Assembly: GCA_937996595.1 (NCBI GenBank)
Contig: CALKVC010000110.1
Location: 1-63,096 of the forward strand
DNA from: an uncultured Chitinophagaceae bacterium
GTDB lineage: Bacteria > Bacteroidota > Bacteroidia > Chitinophagales > Chitinophagaceae
DNA length: 63,096 nt
Direction: 5' to 3'
Under the pieces are notes generated by a model that had not been told where the DNA came from, searched no databases, and saw only the letters and a program-made list of their open reading frames with translations. Numbering within the stretch: position 1 is the stretch's first letter; each line of letters opens with the position of its first letter. This document shows, piece by piece, positions 26,804 through 35,017 of the stretch. The position numbers were made by a program, and so were the translations under genes.

Positions 26804-27841
26804 TCACAACGGACATTTCTGGTGATAATCTATTAGTTCAATTGGAGCCGGCTGAAACTCGTAACCCGCATAATGCCTGCTCATCTCATCAAGCACTTCA
26901 TTAATAGCATCCGGACTGGTTAAGGTAACCAGTTTTAACCGGTATTCTTTTATTCCCGGAAGCCCTTTCAGGTAATTGGTATAATGCCTGCGCATCTCAT
27001 TGATGCCAACAACCGGACCTTTCCAGGCTACCGATTTTTCCAGGTGCTTGCGGCAAACGGCAATCCTTTCTTCCAGGGTTGGGGGAGGTAATATGGCTTG
27101 TGTCTGTATGAAATGCTTTATTTCCCTGAAGATCCAGGGATATCCGATGGCCGCCCTACCAATCATAATGCCATCAACGCCATAACGGTTTTTGTATTCA
27201 AGGGCTTTCTGCGGACTGTCAATATCTCCATTACCAAAAATAGGAATGCTGATGCGTGGATTGTTTTTCACTTTGCCAATCAGCGTCCAGTCTGCTTCAC
27301 CTTTGTACAACTGGCTGCGGGTGCGGCCATGAATTGACAGCGCTTTAACCCCAATATCCTGCAGCCGTTCTGCTACTTCTTCAATATTTTTTGTTTGTTC
27401 ATCCCACCCCAACCTGGTTTTTACCGTTACTGGCAGGGAAGTCCCTTTAATAACGGCAGCGGTAAGTTTTACCATCAGGTCAATATCTTTCAATACCCCG
27501 GCTCCGGCGCCTTTGCTTACTACTTTTTTAACGGGGCAACCGAAATTAATATCAACCAGGTCGGGATTTACCGTTTCGCAAATCCGGGCACTCATAGACA
27601 TAGCTTCTTCATCTCCGCCAAAAATCTGGATGCCAAACGGGCGTTCCTCTTCTGTAAAGTCGAGTTTTTTCCTGCTTTTCATGGCATCCCTGATAAGCCC
27701 TTCACTGCTGATGAATTCGCTGTACATGAGGTCGGCTCCATTGTCTTTGCACAAAGCCCTGAAAGGAGGATCACTTACATCTTCCATTGGCGCCAGTAAA
27801 AGAGGGAATTCCGGTAATTGTATATCGCCTATTTTGGGCAT
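26804..27841 (-). CDS. dusB: tRNA-dihydrouridine synthase DusB-like
   Basis: FMN-dependent reduction of uridines in the tRNA D-loop. The 345-residue protein has LLAPMEDVSDPPFRALC at the start, the catalytic Cys in INFGCPVKKVVSKGAG (near residue 98), VKTRLGWD, IHGRTRSQLYKGEADW and GNGDIDS. I chose ATG 27841 (MPKIGDIQLPEFPLL), the family start; the frame is open another 43 codons upstream but runs through the promoter. Divergent from the CPBP gene with facing promoters. Confidence 0.93.
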   Translation of the reverse strand: MPKIGDIQLPEFPLLLAPMEDVSDPPFRALCKDNGADLMYSEFISSEGLIRDAMKSRKKLDFTEEERPFGIQIFGGDEEAMSMSARICETVNPDLVDINFGCPVKKVVSKGAGAGVLKDIDLMVKLTAAVIKGTSLPVTVKTRLGWDEQTKNIEEVAERLQDIGVKALSIHGRTRSQLYKGEADWTLIGKVKNNPRISIPIFGNGDIDSPQKALEYKNRYGVDGIMIGRAAIGYPWIFREIKHFIQTQAILPPPTLEERIAVCRKHLEKSVAWKGPVVGINEMRRHYTNYLKGLPGIKEYRLKLVTLTSPDAINEVLDEMSRHYAGYEFQPAPIELIDYHQKCPL

Positions 27842-27865
27842 TTCTTTATTTGTATCTTGCAGCTG

Positions 27866-27873
27866 CAAATTTA
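27866..27873 (-). promoter_or_regulatory. -7 promoter element of dusB
   Basis: On the minus strand TAAATTTG, exact TAnnTTTG, 25 bp before the dusB ATG. A near-match on the plus strand (TATCTTGC, 27853-27860) faces it and probably serves the CPBP gene. Confidence 0.55.
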
Positions 27874-27890
27874 CACTAAATAGTGAGGGA

Positions 27891-28892
27891 ATGGAATATA
27901 AAAGCATAAAAGGGTATTCAGGATTAGGCCAATTTGGTATCTTATTGGTTTTCCTGGGTTTAGGCTTCATACTGGCCGGAGGAGCCCAATTATTAATAGC
28001 TTTTCAGTTGATTCCTGCCGGCACCGGCTTACAAGATATGGGAGATGCATTGGTAAAAGCACTCATGCAGCCTGAAAATATTGGATATGCCAGGTTTGCA
28101 CAGGTTTTGGGTACATTCCTTTTGCTTTTTGTTCCAGCCGTGCTATACAGTTTGGTAACAAATGGGAGAAACCCGTTCTGGCTTGGTTTTAACTCATATA
28201 TAAACACATACCAGGTACTCATCGGTTTTATGATCATTTTCGCCGCTAACCTGATGGCATCCCCGTTGGCAGAACTGAGCCGGTATGCAGTTAGCCATTT
28301 CCCATCGCTGGATACGCTGGCACAAGAACTGGAAACCGCCTATAACGACCAGGTGATAGCCCTCAGCAATCTGAAGAGTTGGCCGGAATACCTGGTTGCT
28401 ATTGCCATCATGGCCTTTTTCCCAGCGCTGTTTGAAGAAGTGTTTTTCAGGGGTACCCTGCAAAATTTACTGATTCGCTGGTGGAAAGCACCCCTGGCGG
28501 CAATCCTGGTTACTTCCATATTCTTCAGTTTTATCCATTTGTCGGTTTACCTTTTTGTAAGCAGGGCCATCCTTGGATTCATCTTAGGATTGCTATATCA
28601 CAGAACAAAAAATATTTGGGTGAATGTGATTGCACATTTCCTTAATAATTTGATTGCGGTTACCCAGCTTTTCATAATGAGTAACCAAAAAGAAAAGATG
28701 GATATCAGTAAACTTGACCCCGAAATGCCCTGGTGGATCGGGGTGATTGCACTGATATTCCTGGTATTCCTGTTTAAGCTGCTTGATAGATTTTCTACCC
28801 GAAACCTTGAAAAGATTGCTGTAAAAGAAAAACTGATAATGGCTGACGAGAATATTTACCAACCGTTTGCAAATAAAGAAACTAACCAGTAG
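27891..28892 (+). CDS. CPBP family intramembrane glutamic endopeptidase
   Basis: Multi-pass membrane protein of the ABI/CAAX-protease-like (CPBP) family, 333 residues. Catalytic motifs are present in order: EEVFFRG near residue 185, FIHLS near 213, and HFLNN near 250. The substrate is unknown; relatives process prenyl-CAAX or regulatory membrane proteins. I chose ATG 27891 (after a TGAGGGA ribosome-site-like stretch). The frame is open far upstream but only as the antisense of dusB. Its stop overlaps the GTG of cdsA by one base. Confidence 0.85.
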   Translation: MEYKSIKGYSGLGQFGILLVFLGLGFILAGGAQLLIAFQLIPAGTGLQDMGDALVKALMQPENIGYARFAQVLGTFLLLFVPAVLYSLVTNGRNPFWLGFNSYINTYQVLIGFMIIFAANLMASPLAELSRYAVSHFPSLDTLAQELETAYNDQVIALSNLKSWPEYLVAIAIMAFFPALFEEVFFRGTLQNLLIRWWKAPLAAILVTSIFFSFIHLSVYLFVSRAILGFILGLLYHRTKNIWVNVIAHFLNNLIAVTQLFIMSNQKEKMDISKLDPEMPWWIGVIALIFLVFLFKLLDRFSTRNLEKIAVKEKLIMADENIYQPFANKETNQ

Positions 28893-29593
28893 TGGCACTT
28901 AATATACAAACATTTAAAACCCGTGCTTTAACCGCATTAATTTTTGTGATTGTTATGCTGGCAGGCTTATGTATAAATGTTTGGGGATTTATTGCATTGT
29001 TTATCACTATCATGACCGGTTGCCTTATTGAATTTGTAAAAATTATGAGGCTTATTAATGGTAAAAAATACCTGTATTTTATTCCCCTTTCTGTATTTTA
29101 TATCATTTTACCGGTGTATATGATGCTGGATCTGGGCATAACTGTTCATGTAAATAAAACAATACCAGAAGACTTATCCCTGTTATATAACCCGGTTATA
29201 CCCTGTGTAATATTATTTTCAATATGGATTAATGATACAATGGCATACCTGGTTGGCTCATTTATTGGTAAAACGCCTTTTTCTCCCATTTCTCCCAAAA
29301 AAACCTGGGAAGGAACCATTGGCGGCGCCATACTTTGTATAACAGTTATTAGTGCTATCGGCAGTATACTTCCTGCTACTGAATCCCTTGGATGGAAAAA
29401 CCTGCTGATGATCTCTTTACTTTGTGCTGTTTTCGGAATACTTGGCGACCTGCTTGAAAGCAAACTCAAACGAATGGCAAATATTAAAGACAGTGGCAAT
29501 ATCATGCCGGGACATGGTGGCTTTCTTGACCGTTTTGATTCTATGCTGGTGGCCACCCCATTTGTTTGGTTATATATAACGCTACTATTTTAA
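28892..29593 (+). CDS. cdsA: Phosphatidate cytidylyltransferase
   Basis: Makes CDP-diacylglycerol from phosphatidate and CTP for phospholipid synthesis, in the inner membrane. The C-terminal family signature is intact (KRMANIKDSGNIMPGHGGFLDRFD), as is the SPKKTWEGTIGG segment near residue 135. At 233 residues it is about 40 shorter than most CdsA; the shortfall lies in the middle, before the NDTMAY segment. Start GTG at 28892 overlaps the upstream stop. psd follows 55 bp later, so lipid synthesis genes are grouped. Confidence 0.92.
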   Translation: MALNIQTFKTRALTALIFVIVMLAGLCINVWGFIALFITIMTGCLIEFVKIMRLINGKKYLYFIPLSVFYIILPVYMMLDLGITVHVNKTIPEDLSLLYNPVIPCVILFSIWINDTMAYLVGSFIGKTPFSPISPKKTWEGTIGGAILCITVISAIGSILPATESLGWKNLLMISLLCAVFGILGDLLESKLKRMANIKDSGNIMPGHGGFLDRFDSMLVATPFVWLYITLLF

Positions 29594-29648
29594 TTAACCG
29601 GGCAAAATACTCTTGCATGTTTGTACCTTCGCCCTTCAATTTTCTTAC

Positions 29649-30305
29649 ATGACGTTACACAGAGAAGGATATAAATCCATTGCCATTGCCACTTTGATTT
29701 TCGGCGCTATCAATTTTTCTCTTTTCTGGTTTTTAGGATCTAGCTTACCCTGGCTCTTCATTGCCGTTTTTATTATTACACTTGCTCTTTTAATCCTGGT
29801 CATATCTTTTTTCAGGATCCCCTCCAGGAAACTTACCATACATGGAAACCAGGTAATTGCTCCGGCAGATGGTAAAGTGGTGGTGATTGAGGAAACCATT
29901 GATAATGAATATTTTAAAACTAAAAGATTGCAGATTTCTGTTTTCATGAGCCCGCTGAATGTGCATGTAAACAGGAACCCGATTTCCGGGGAAGTAGTAT
30001 ATAATAAATATCATAAGGGTAAATACCTGGTAGCCTGGCATCCAAAATCTTCCACCGAAAATGAACGTCATTCTGTGGTTATAAGGAAAGGGAATACAGA
30101 AATCCTGGTAAAACAGATTGCCGGTGCACTGGCAAAAAGGATCATCAATTACCTGGAAGTTGGCCAGAAAGTGGAACAGGGAGAAGAACTGGGATTCATC
30201 AAATTTGGCAGCAGGGTAGATCTGCTGTTACCGGTTGGAACAACAGTGAATGTATCCTTACATGAAGTTGTGAAAGGTGGTGTTACTGTGTTAGCCACTT
30301 TATGA
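29649..30305 (+). CDS. psd: Phosphatidylserine decarboxylase (short, Psd-B type)
   Basis: Converts phosphatidylserine to phosphatidylethanolamine. The 218-residue proenzyme has two N-terminal membrane helices (about 12-50), then VIAPADGKVV, SVFMSPLNVHVNRNP, and the cleavage/pyruvoyl site region GFIKFGSRVDLLLP near residue 190, where the Ser of the GS motif becomes the pyruvoyl group. I chose ATG 29649; the upstream in-frame TTG lies near a TACCTTCG promoter-like box. Follows cdsA. Confidence 0.93.
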   Translation: MTLHREGYKSIAIATLIFGAINFSLFWFLGSSLPWLFIAVFIITLALLILVISFFRIPSRKLTIHGNQVIAPADGKVVVIEETIDNEYFKTKRLQISVFMSPLNVHVNRNPISGEVVYNKYHKGKYLVAWHPKSSTENERHSVVIRKGNTEILVKQIAGALAKRIINYLEVGQKVEQGEELGFIKFGSRVDLLLPVGTTVNVSLHEVVKGGVTVLATL

Positions 30306-30407
30306 TATTTGAATATGCATGTTAAAAGGATATTTTAACTTTTCTGATTTTTATTCTTACAATAGAACATTTACTTTTACGTTGATTAATCACACAAAAA
30401 CATACAA

Positions 30408-30596
30408 ATGAAAAAAGTATTATTATTAGCCACTGCTGCCTTGTTATTTACAGGCGCTGCATTCGCAGAAGGCGGTAAAGGCAAGAAAAAGAAAAAATGT
30501 GCCAAAGGAAAGACCTGCTGCACTAAAACGGCAAAATCATCCTGCAGCAAGGATAAATCATCCTGCCATGGTAAGTCAAAAACGGCAGAAATGTAA
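30408..30596 (+). CDS. Small exported Lys/Cys-rich protein
   Basis: A 62-residue precursor with a clean signal peptide (residues 1-20, AFA cleavage). The mature part of about 42 residues contains 14 Lys and 5 Cys (C31, C37, C38, C46, C53) plus H54, with blocks GKKKKKCAKGK, KTCCTK and SSCSKDKSSCHGK. It is too short for the usual domain models. The composition suggests binding of metal or of polyanions (LPS, DNA), but this is inference. It is followed by a strong terminator, so it is probably its own transcript. Confidence 0.75.
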   Translation: MKKVLLLATAALLFTGAAFAEGGKGKKKKKCAKGKTCCTKTAKSSCSKDKSSCHGKSKTAEM

Positions 30597-30618
30597 TTGC
30601 CTGCTTCATGAGTGTATT

Positions 30619-30647
30619 GCCTTCCAGAAATGAGAAGGCTTTTTTTT
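30619..30647 (+). terminator. Rho-independent terminator
   Basis: GCCTTC/GAAGGC stem (30619-30624, 30634-30639) followed by eight T, 22 bp after the small exported protein. Confidence 0.85.
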
Positions 30648-30652
30648 ATTTT

Positions 30653-30719
30653 GCCGGGTAGACGGGGAGTTTTTATTTGCCGGGAAGACGGGAAGTTTTT
30701 TTATAGGGAAGGCGGGAAG
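30653..30719 (+). repeat. Short tandem repeat, GCCGGGaAGACGGGaAG units
   Basis: Three degenerate copies at about 30653, 30679 and 30702 (spacing 23-26 bp), G-rich with T-run spacers, between a terminator and the convergent HAD gene. No coding potential. Confidence 0.6.
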
Positions 30720-30797
30720 AAAATTAAGGCGCGGTTGTGATTAAGATGAATTTATTAAAAGAACCTGCAGGCATCCTTGTTTTATTGTTTCGTTAAG

Positions 30798-31496
30798 TTA
30801 AAAAATATTTTCCAGTTGCTTTAGATGTGTAACGGTATGAGTTGGTTTCAGTTTTGTAACTGCATTAATATGATTTACAAATACCGTATCCATTCCGGCA
30901 TTCATCGCTCCCTGTATATCGGCATCCAGGTTATCGCCAATCATAATACTCTCCTTTAGTTGAGCCCCGGCTTTACGTAAAGCAAATTCAAATATCTCTT
31001 TTTGGGGTTTCAAACTATTACTGCCCTCAGATGTAATTACATGGGTGATGAAAGTATCCAGCCCGCTGTTCCTGATCTTGCTCCATTGAGTTTTTTCAAA
31101 ACCGTTTGTAATAAGGTGAATAACATATCCTTTCTTTGTGAGGTACTGCAAAATCTCTTTTGTATAGGGAAACACTTCTTTCTTGGTTGGAAGTATGTCG
31201 AGGAAACGGATACTCAGGCTTTTAGCAAGCTGTTCATCACCAATTTTAAAATCAAGTAAAGTGCGCCACATACGTTTCCATTTCAACTCATCGGCTGAAA
31301 TAAATCCTTTCTGATACCTGCTCCACAAAATTTCATTGTGATAAATATATTGCTGGTAAAAATCTTCAAACTGCGGCGTAACTTTTTCCCCTAACCCGAA
31401 TTCTGAATAGATGTCAGTAAGTGAACTTTTAGCATTGGTATCAAAATCCCATAAAGTATGGTCAAGGTCAAAAAACAGGTGCTTATATTCCCTCAT
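30798..31496 (-). CDS. HAD-family phosphatase, YjjG-type (pyrimidine nucleotidase-like)
   Basis: Haloacid dehalogenase hydrolase of 232 residues. Motif I is FFDLDHTLWDF at the N-terminus, motif II ITNG near residue 118, motif III Lys in SLKPQKEIFEFAL, and motif IV MIGDNLDADI near 185. The FDLDHTLWDF form and the helical cap (about 18-90) match YjjG/YfnB enzymes, which hydrolyse (non-canonical) pyrimidine nucleotides. I chose ATG 31496, just before motif I. Confidence 0.88.
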   Translation of the reverse strand: MREYKHLFFDLDHTLWDFDTNAKSSLTDIYSEFGLGEKVTPQFEDFYQQYIYHNEILWSRYQKGFISADELKWKRMWRTLLDFKIGDEQLAKSLSIRFLDILPTKKEVFPYTKEILQYLTKKGYVIHLITNGFEKTQWSKIRNSGLDTFITHVITSEGSNSLKPQKEIFEFALRKAGAQLKESIMIGDNLDADIQGAMNAGMDTVFVNHINAVTKLKPTHTVTHLKQLENIF

Positions 31497-31541
31497 GAAA
31501 ATGAATCGGTTAAACTGAATGATTAACTTTATTGTAATTTG

Positions 31542-31549
31542 CAAAAATA
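31542..31549 (-). promoter_or_regulatory. -7 promoter element of the HAD gene
   Basis: On the minus strand TATTTTTG, exact TAnnTTTG, 46 bp before the ATG. Confidence 0.5.
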
Positions 31550-31637
31550 GCTAATTACCGGCTAACTGGTATAGGTACGCATACCTGTAATTTGCTGTTT
31601 GCAAAGTTGCTTTCAAATTTTAATAAACCTTTTTTTG

Positions 31638-32336
31638 ATGAACATCATCATTACCGGAGCCAGCAGGGGAATAGGAAAAGCCATCGCCCTTACATTCGCT
31701 TCATGCGGTTATAATCTGTTTCTCTGTTCCAGGAACCATGAGCAATTGAATGAAACTGCAGCCGGCATTCAACAACAATACCCGGGGGTAAAAATAAAAA
31801 TACGGGCCGCCGACCTGTCTGTTAAGGACCAGGTTGAATCATTTTCAGACTGGTGCCTGCATCACGGTATTCCGGATATATTGGTAAACAATGCTGGTAC
31901 GTTTTTACCTGGCAATGTACTGGATGAGCCGGTAGGTAACCTGGAATTGATGATGAACATCAACCTGTTTAGTGCCTACCACCTTACCCGGAAATTAGTT
32001 CCTGCCATGATGAAAAACAGAAAAGGCCATATATTCAATATTTGTTCGGTGGCATCCCTGCAAGCCTATACAGGTGGTGGCGGATACAGTATCAGTAAAT
32101 ACGCCCTTCATGGATTTTCTCAAAACCTCCGGCATGAATTAAAAGAACATGGTATAAAAGTAACTGCTGTTTACCCGGGTGCCGTATTAACCGACTCATG
32201 GGGTGATTTTGACAACAGCAATGGCAGAATTATGGAAGCGGGAGATATTGCTGATATGTTACTGGCAGCCAGCAAACTGTCGGCACAGGCCGTAGTGGAA
32301 GACATCATTATCCGGCCTCAGTTAGGTGATTTATAA
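31638..32336 (+). CDS. Short-chain dehydrogenase/reductase
   Basis: Classical SDR of 232 residues. NAD(P)-binding TGASRGIG at residues 6-13, LVNNAG near 85, catalytic Ser in CSVASLQ near 137 and YSISK near 150. The opening MNIIITGASRGIGKA and the arrangement after YxxxK resemble 3-oxoacyl-ACP-reductase-like SDRs, but the substrate cannot be assigned. I chose ATG 31638, since a TAATTTGC box lies at 31588-31595. Monocistronic by spacing. Confidence 0.88.
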   Translation: MNIIITGASRGIGKAIALTFASCGYNLFLCSRNHEQLNETAAGIQQQYPGVKIKIRAADLSVKDQVESFSDWCLHHGIPDILVNNAGTFLPGNVLDEPVGNLELMMNINLFSAYHLTRKLVPAMMKNRKGHIFNICSVASLQAYTGGGGYSISKYALHGFSQNLRHELKEHGIKVTAVYPGAVLTDSWGDFDNSNGRIMEAGDIADMLLAASKLSAQAVVEDIIIRPQLGDL

Positions 32337-32422
32337 TTAACAGTTCATTAATCCCATTCATATAAAGTACGGATCTGCCAATTAACAGATGATATATTTT
32401 TGCTGACCGGCCGGAGAAATTT

Positions 32423-34312
32423 ATGAACGCATTCTTACAAAAATCATTCCTGGGCTTTTTTGTTTTGCTGATAACGGTGTATTCATACGGCCAGGAAAAG
32501 CTGTCTATGACAATCTCTCCCTCCCAAATCAACAGGAATGAATACACGAACCTTAAAATCGTCATTGAAAACAGCCTCCAGGTTCAACAGGTTACGCCTC
32601 CATCCCTTAACCATTTTATCGTACTAAGCGGGCCAAACCAGGAAAACGGAATGAGTTCTGTAAATGGATCCGTTAGCAGGTATACGGCCATCTCCTTCAT
32701 ATTAAAACCAAAACGGGCCGGTAAAATCAATATTGAACCTGCAACAGTACAGGTTGGGAGCAGAAAACTGAAAACAAATGCTGTAACCCTGATGGTGAAC
32801 AATGCCATATCCCAGCCAAACAAGGCACAGCAAATGCCGGGCAGTTTATTTCCGTCACCTGCTATGGAGCCGGCCGGACCACCAAACGAATTCAGCGATT
32901 TTATTTTACACAAAGGCGATAATATTGCCGGAAAGGTGAGTAAGAACATGATGCTGAAACTACAGGTAGACAAATCAAGTTGTTTTGTAGGCGAACCGGT
33001 TGTGGCCACTTATAAATTATATACCCGCTTAAAAAGCGATAGTAAACTTACCGGGAACCCTTCCTTCAACGGCTTTTCGGTGATAGACCTCACCAATCAT
33101 GATGTTACCGAATATACCCGGGAAAGTCTCAATGGAAGGGAATACAATGTATATACCATCCGTAAAGCACAACTATATCCTTTACAACCCGGTGAAGCGG
33201 AACTGGAACCTGCGGAACTGGAAAACAATATCCAGTTCCTGAAAGAAGAATATGCAGGAAACGACCTGACAGGATTTTTTGAAGACATTCCCCTTCAAAC
33301 CATGCCTGCCGAAGCGATATTAAACCAAACGGTAAGCCTGGTAAGCAACAAAGCCACTGTAACCGTAAAAGCACTGCCTGAACAAGGTAAACCGGATGGG
33401 TTTTCCGGCGCTGTAGGAAATTTTACAATACAAGCCGCCCTGCTAAAAAGCAGTTTCCCGGCCAATGAAACGGGCAAGTTGCAGGTAATGATAACCGGTA
33501 GCGGAAACCTGCAATTGCTTACCGCGCCGGTATTAAAATGGCCTGAAGGCATTGACGCTTTTGAACCGGAAACCGGTGAATCGCTGAACAAGGCGATGGT
33601 ACCTGTTTATGGAAGAAAAGTGTTTGAGTACGGATTTTCAGCAGACAAACCCGGAACATATATTTTACCGGCCGTTGATTTCAGTTATTTTGACCCCGCC
33701 AGTGGTTCTTATAAAACAATCAGCGCAAAACAATTAACCGTTACCGTTACCAATGCAATTTCAGGAGCTTCAATTCCCGGGCAGGCAAAAAGCCAAATTA
33801 ACCGTGTAACCGGGATCAATAAGATTTTTAACAACCGCTGGTGGATCATACTCATCTTAGCATGCATCATAATACCCGGATTGGTTTTTTGGATAAGAAA
33901 AGAAAAAAAACGCGTGGACGCAGATACAATCACTGTTTTAAATGAACAGCCTGAGGAAGAACCTGCAAACATACCGGTTATAAGCCCGCTTAACCCGCTT
34001 GCAGAAACTGAAGCCTGCCTGGATAATGAGAACAGCAGCGTTTTCTACCGGAAACTAAACAATGAACTGAAGCAATTTTTCGCTACCCGGTTCAATGTGA
34101 GTACCGAATCGGTTAACAGCCGGCAAATTGTATCCATACTAGACCAGAGCCAAATCAGTAACGAAACCGCCATACAGGTGCAGCAACTGTTGCAGAAAAT
34201 TGAATGGAAAACATATACGCCCTTTGAAAGGGATGAAGACCTCCGTATCATGTATAACCAGGCGCAACACATCATTCACCTGGTAAACACATATGGCATC
34301 AGGCATCGGTAA
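32423..34312 (+). CDS. batD: BatD family protein
   Basis: A 629-residue envelope protein with a signal peptide (cleavage near VYSYGQ), an oxygen-tolerance/BatD Ig-like region (about 25-440: SPSQINRNEYTNLKIVIENS, KPKRAGKINIEPATVQVG, VGEPVVATYKLYTR), a transmembrane helix (about 473-491) and a cytoplasmic tail. BatD is normally encoded with batA/B/C/E, the Bacteroides aerotolerance operon; none of these are beside it here. Its 3' end overlaps the convergent response-regulator gene by 14 bp. Confidence 0.88.
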   Translation: MNAFLQKSFLGFFVLLITVYSYGQEKLSMTISPSQINRNEYTNLKIVIENSLQVQQVTPPSLNHFIVLSGPNQENGMSSVNGSVSRYTAISFILKPKRAGKINIEPATVQVGSRKLKTNAVTLMVNNAISQPNKAQQMPGSLFPSPAMEPAGPPNEFSDFILHKGDNIAGKVSKNMMLKLQVDKSSCFVGEPVVATYKLYTRLKSDSKLTGNPSFNGFSVIDLTNHDVTEYTRESLNGREYNVYTIRKAQLYPLQPGEAELEPAELENNIQFLKEEYAGNDLTGFFEDIPLQTMPAEAILNQTVSLVSNKATVTVKALPEQGKPDGFSGAVGNFTIQAALLKSSFPANETGKLQVMITGSGNLQLLTAPVLKWPEGIDAFEPETGESLNKAMVPVYGRKVFEYGFSADKPGTYILPAVDFSYFDPASGSYKTISAKQLTVTVTNAISGASIPGQAKSQINRVTGINKIFNNRWWIILILACIIIPGLVFWIRKEKKRVDADTITVLNEQPEEEPANIPVISPLNPLAETEACLDNENSSVFYRKLNNELKQFFATRFNVSTESVNSRQIVSILDQSQISNETAIQVQQLLQKIEWKTYTPFERDEDLRIMYNQAQHIIHLVNTYGIRHR

Positions 34313-35006
34313 ACTTGTAACCTACACTCCTTACAGAATGAAAATATACAGGGTTACGGCTGTCGGTTTCAAAATATTTCCTGAAATTAAGAATGAAATT
34401 ATCAATCGTCCTGGTTGTTGGATAAACATTATAACCCCATACTGATTGAAGTATTTTTTCCCGGGTAACCACTTCATTTTTATTTTCAATGAGCAGTTTA
34501 AGCAACATGGTTTCTTTCTTGCTCAGGGTAACCCGGTTGCCATCTTTATCAAAACATTCCTGTGCTTTGAAATCAATCTTATTCTTTCCAAATTCGTATA
34601 TATCCGCAATCGGCTGCTTGTTTGAAAGCAGTTCACTTTTCCTGATCAGTTTATCTACCCTGAGCAGCAACTCTTCCAGGTTAAATGGTTTGGTAAGATA
34701 ATCATCAGCGCCTTTTTTCAGTCCAAGCACCCTGTCGGCACTGCTGTTTTTAGCGCTCAGAATAAGGATGGGAATTTCCTGGTTATTCAGCCTGATTGTT
34801 TCACAAACGGCAATGCCATCAATTTCAGGAAGCATTACATCCAGAATGATCAGGTCAAAATGTTCCTGGTTTACTATCTTCAATGCTGTGGCTCCATCAT
34901 AACAACCGCTAACATCATAACCTTCCAGCTCAAGGTTCAACTTCAATGCATCATGCAGGTTCTCTTCGTCTTCCACCAGCAATATTGAAAATTTTCTCTG
35001 TGCCAT
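34299..35006 (-). CDS. OmpR-family response regulator
   Basis: A 235-residue regulator. The receiver domain (about 1-120) has the acidic pair VEDEE, the phospho-acceptor in LIILDVMLPEIDG (near D55) and the switch Lys in YLTKPFN near 105. The C-terminal winged helix (about 135-235) ends with VRSVGYKFTD. Its kinase gene is 11 bp upstream, a one-operon pair. The pair resembles RprX/RprY of Bacteroides, but the signal and regulon are unknown. Confidence 0.95.
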   Translation of the reverse strand: MAQRKFSILLVEDEENLHDALKLNLELEGYDVSGCYDGATALKIVNQEHFDLIILDVMLPEIDGIAVCETIRLNNQEIPILILSAKNSSADRVLGLKKGADDYLTKPFNLEELLLRVDKLIRKSELLSNKQPIADIYEFGKNKIDFKAQECFDKDGNRVTLSKKETMLLKLLIENKNEVVTREKILQSVWGYNVYPTTRTIDNFILNFRKYFETDSRNPVYFHSVRSVGYKFTDA

Positions 35007-35017
35007 ATCCTGAATTG

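Noticed and set aside
26557..26904. 115-codon ORF across the inverted repeat
   Set aside because: Overlaps the 3' ends of two supported genes and reads through a non-coding repeat.
27513..27890. Long in-frame 5' extension of the CPBP protease
   Set aside because: This part is antisense to the conserved core of dusB, has no membrane or protease features, and ATG 27891 has a ribosome-site-like stretch and a promoter just upstream.
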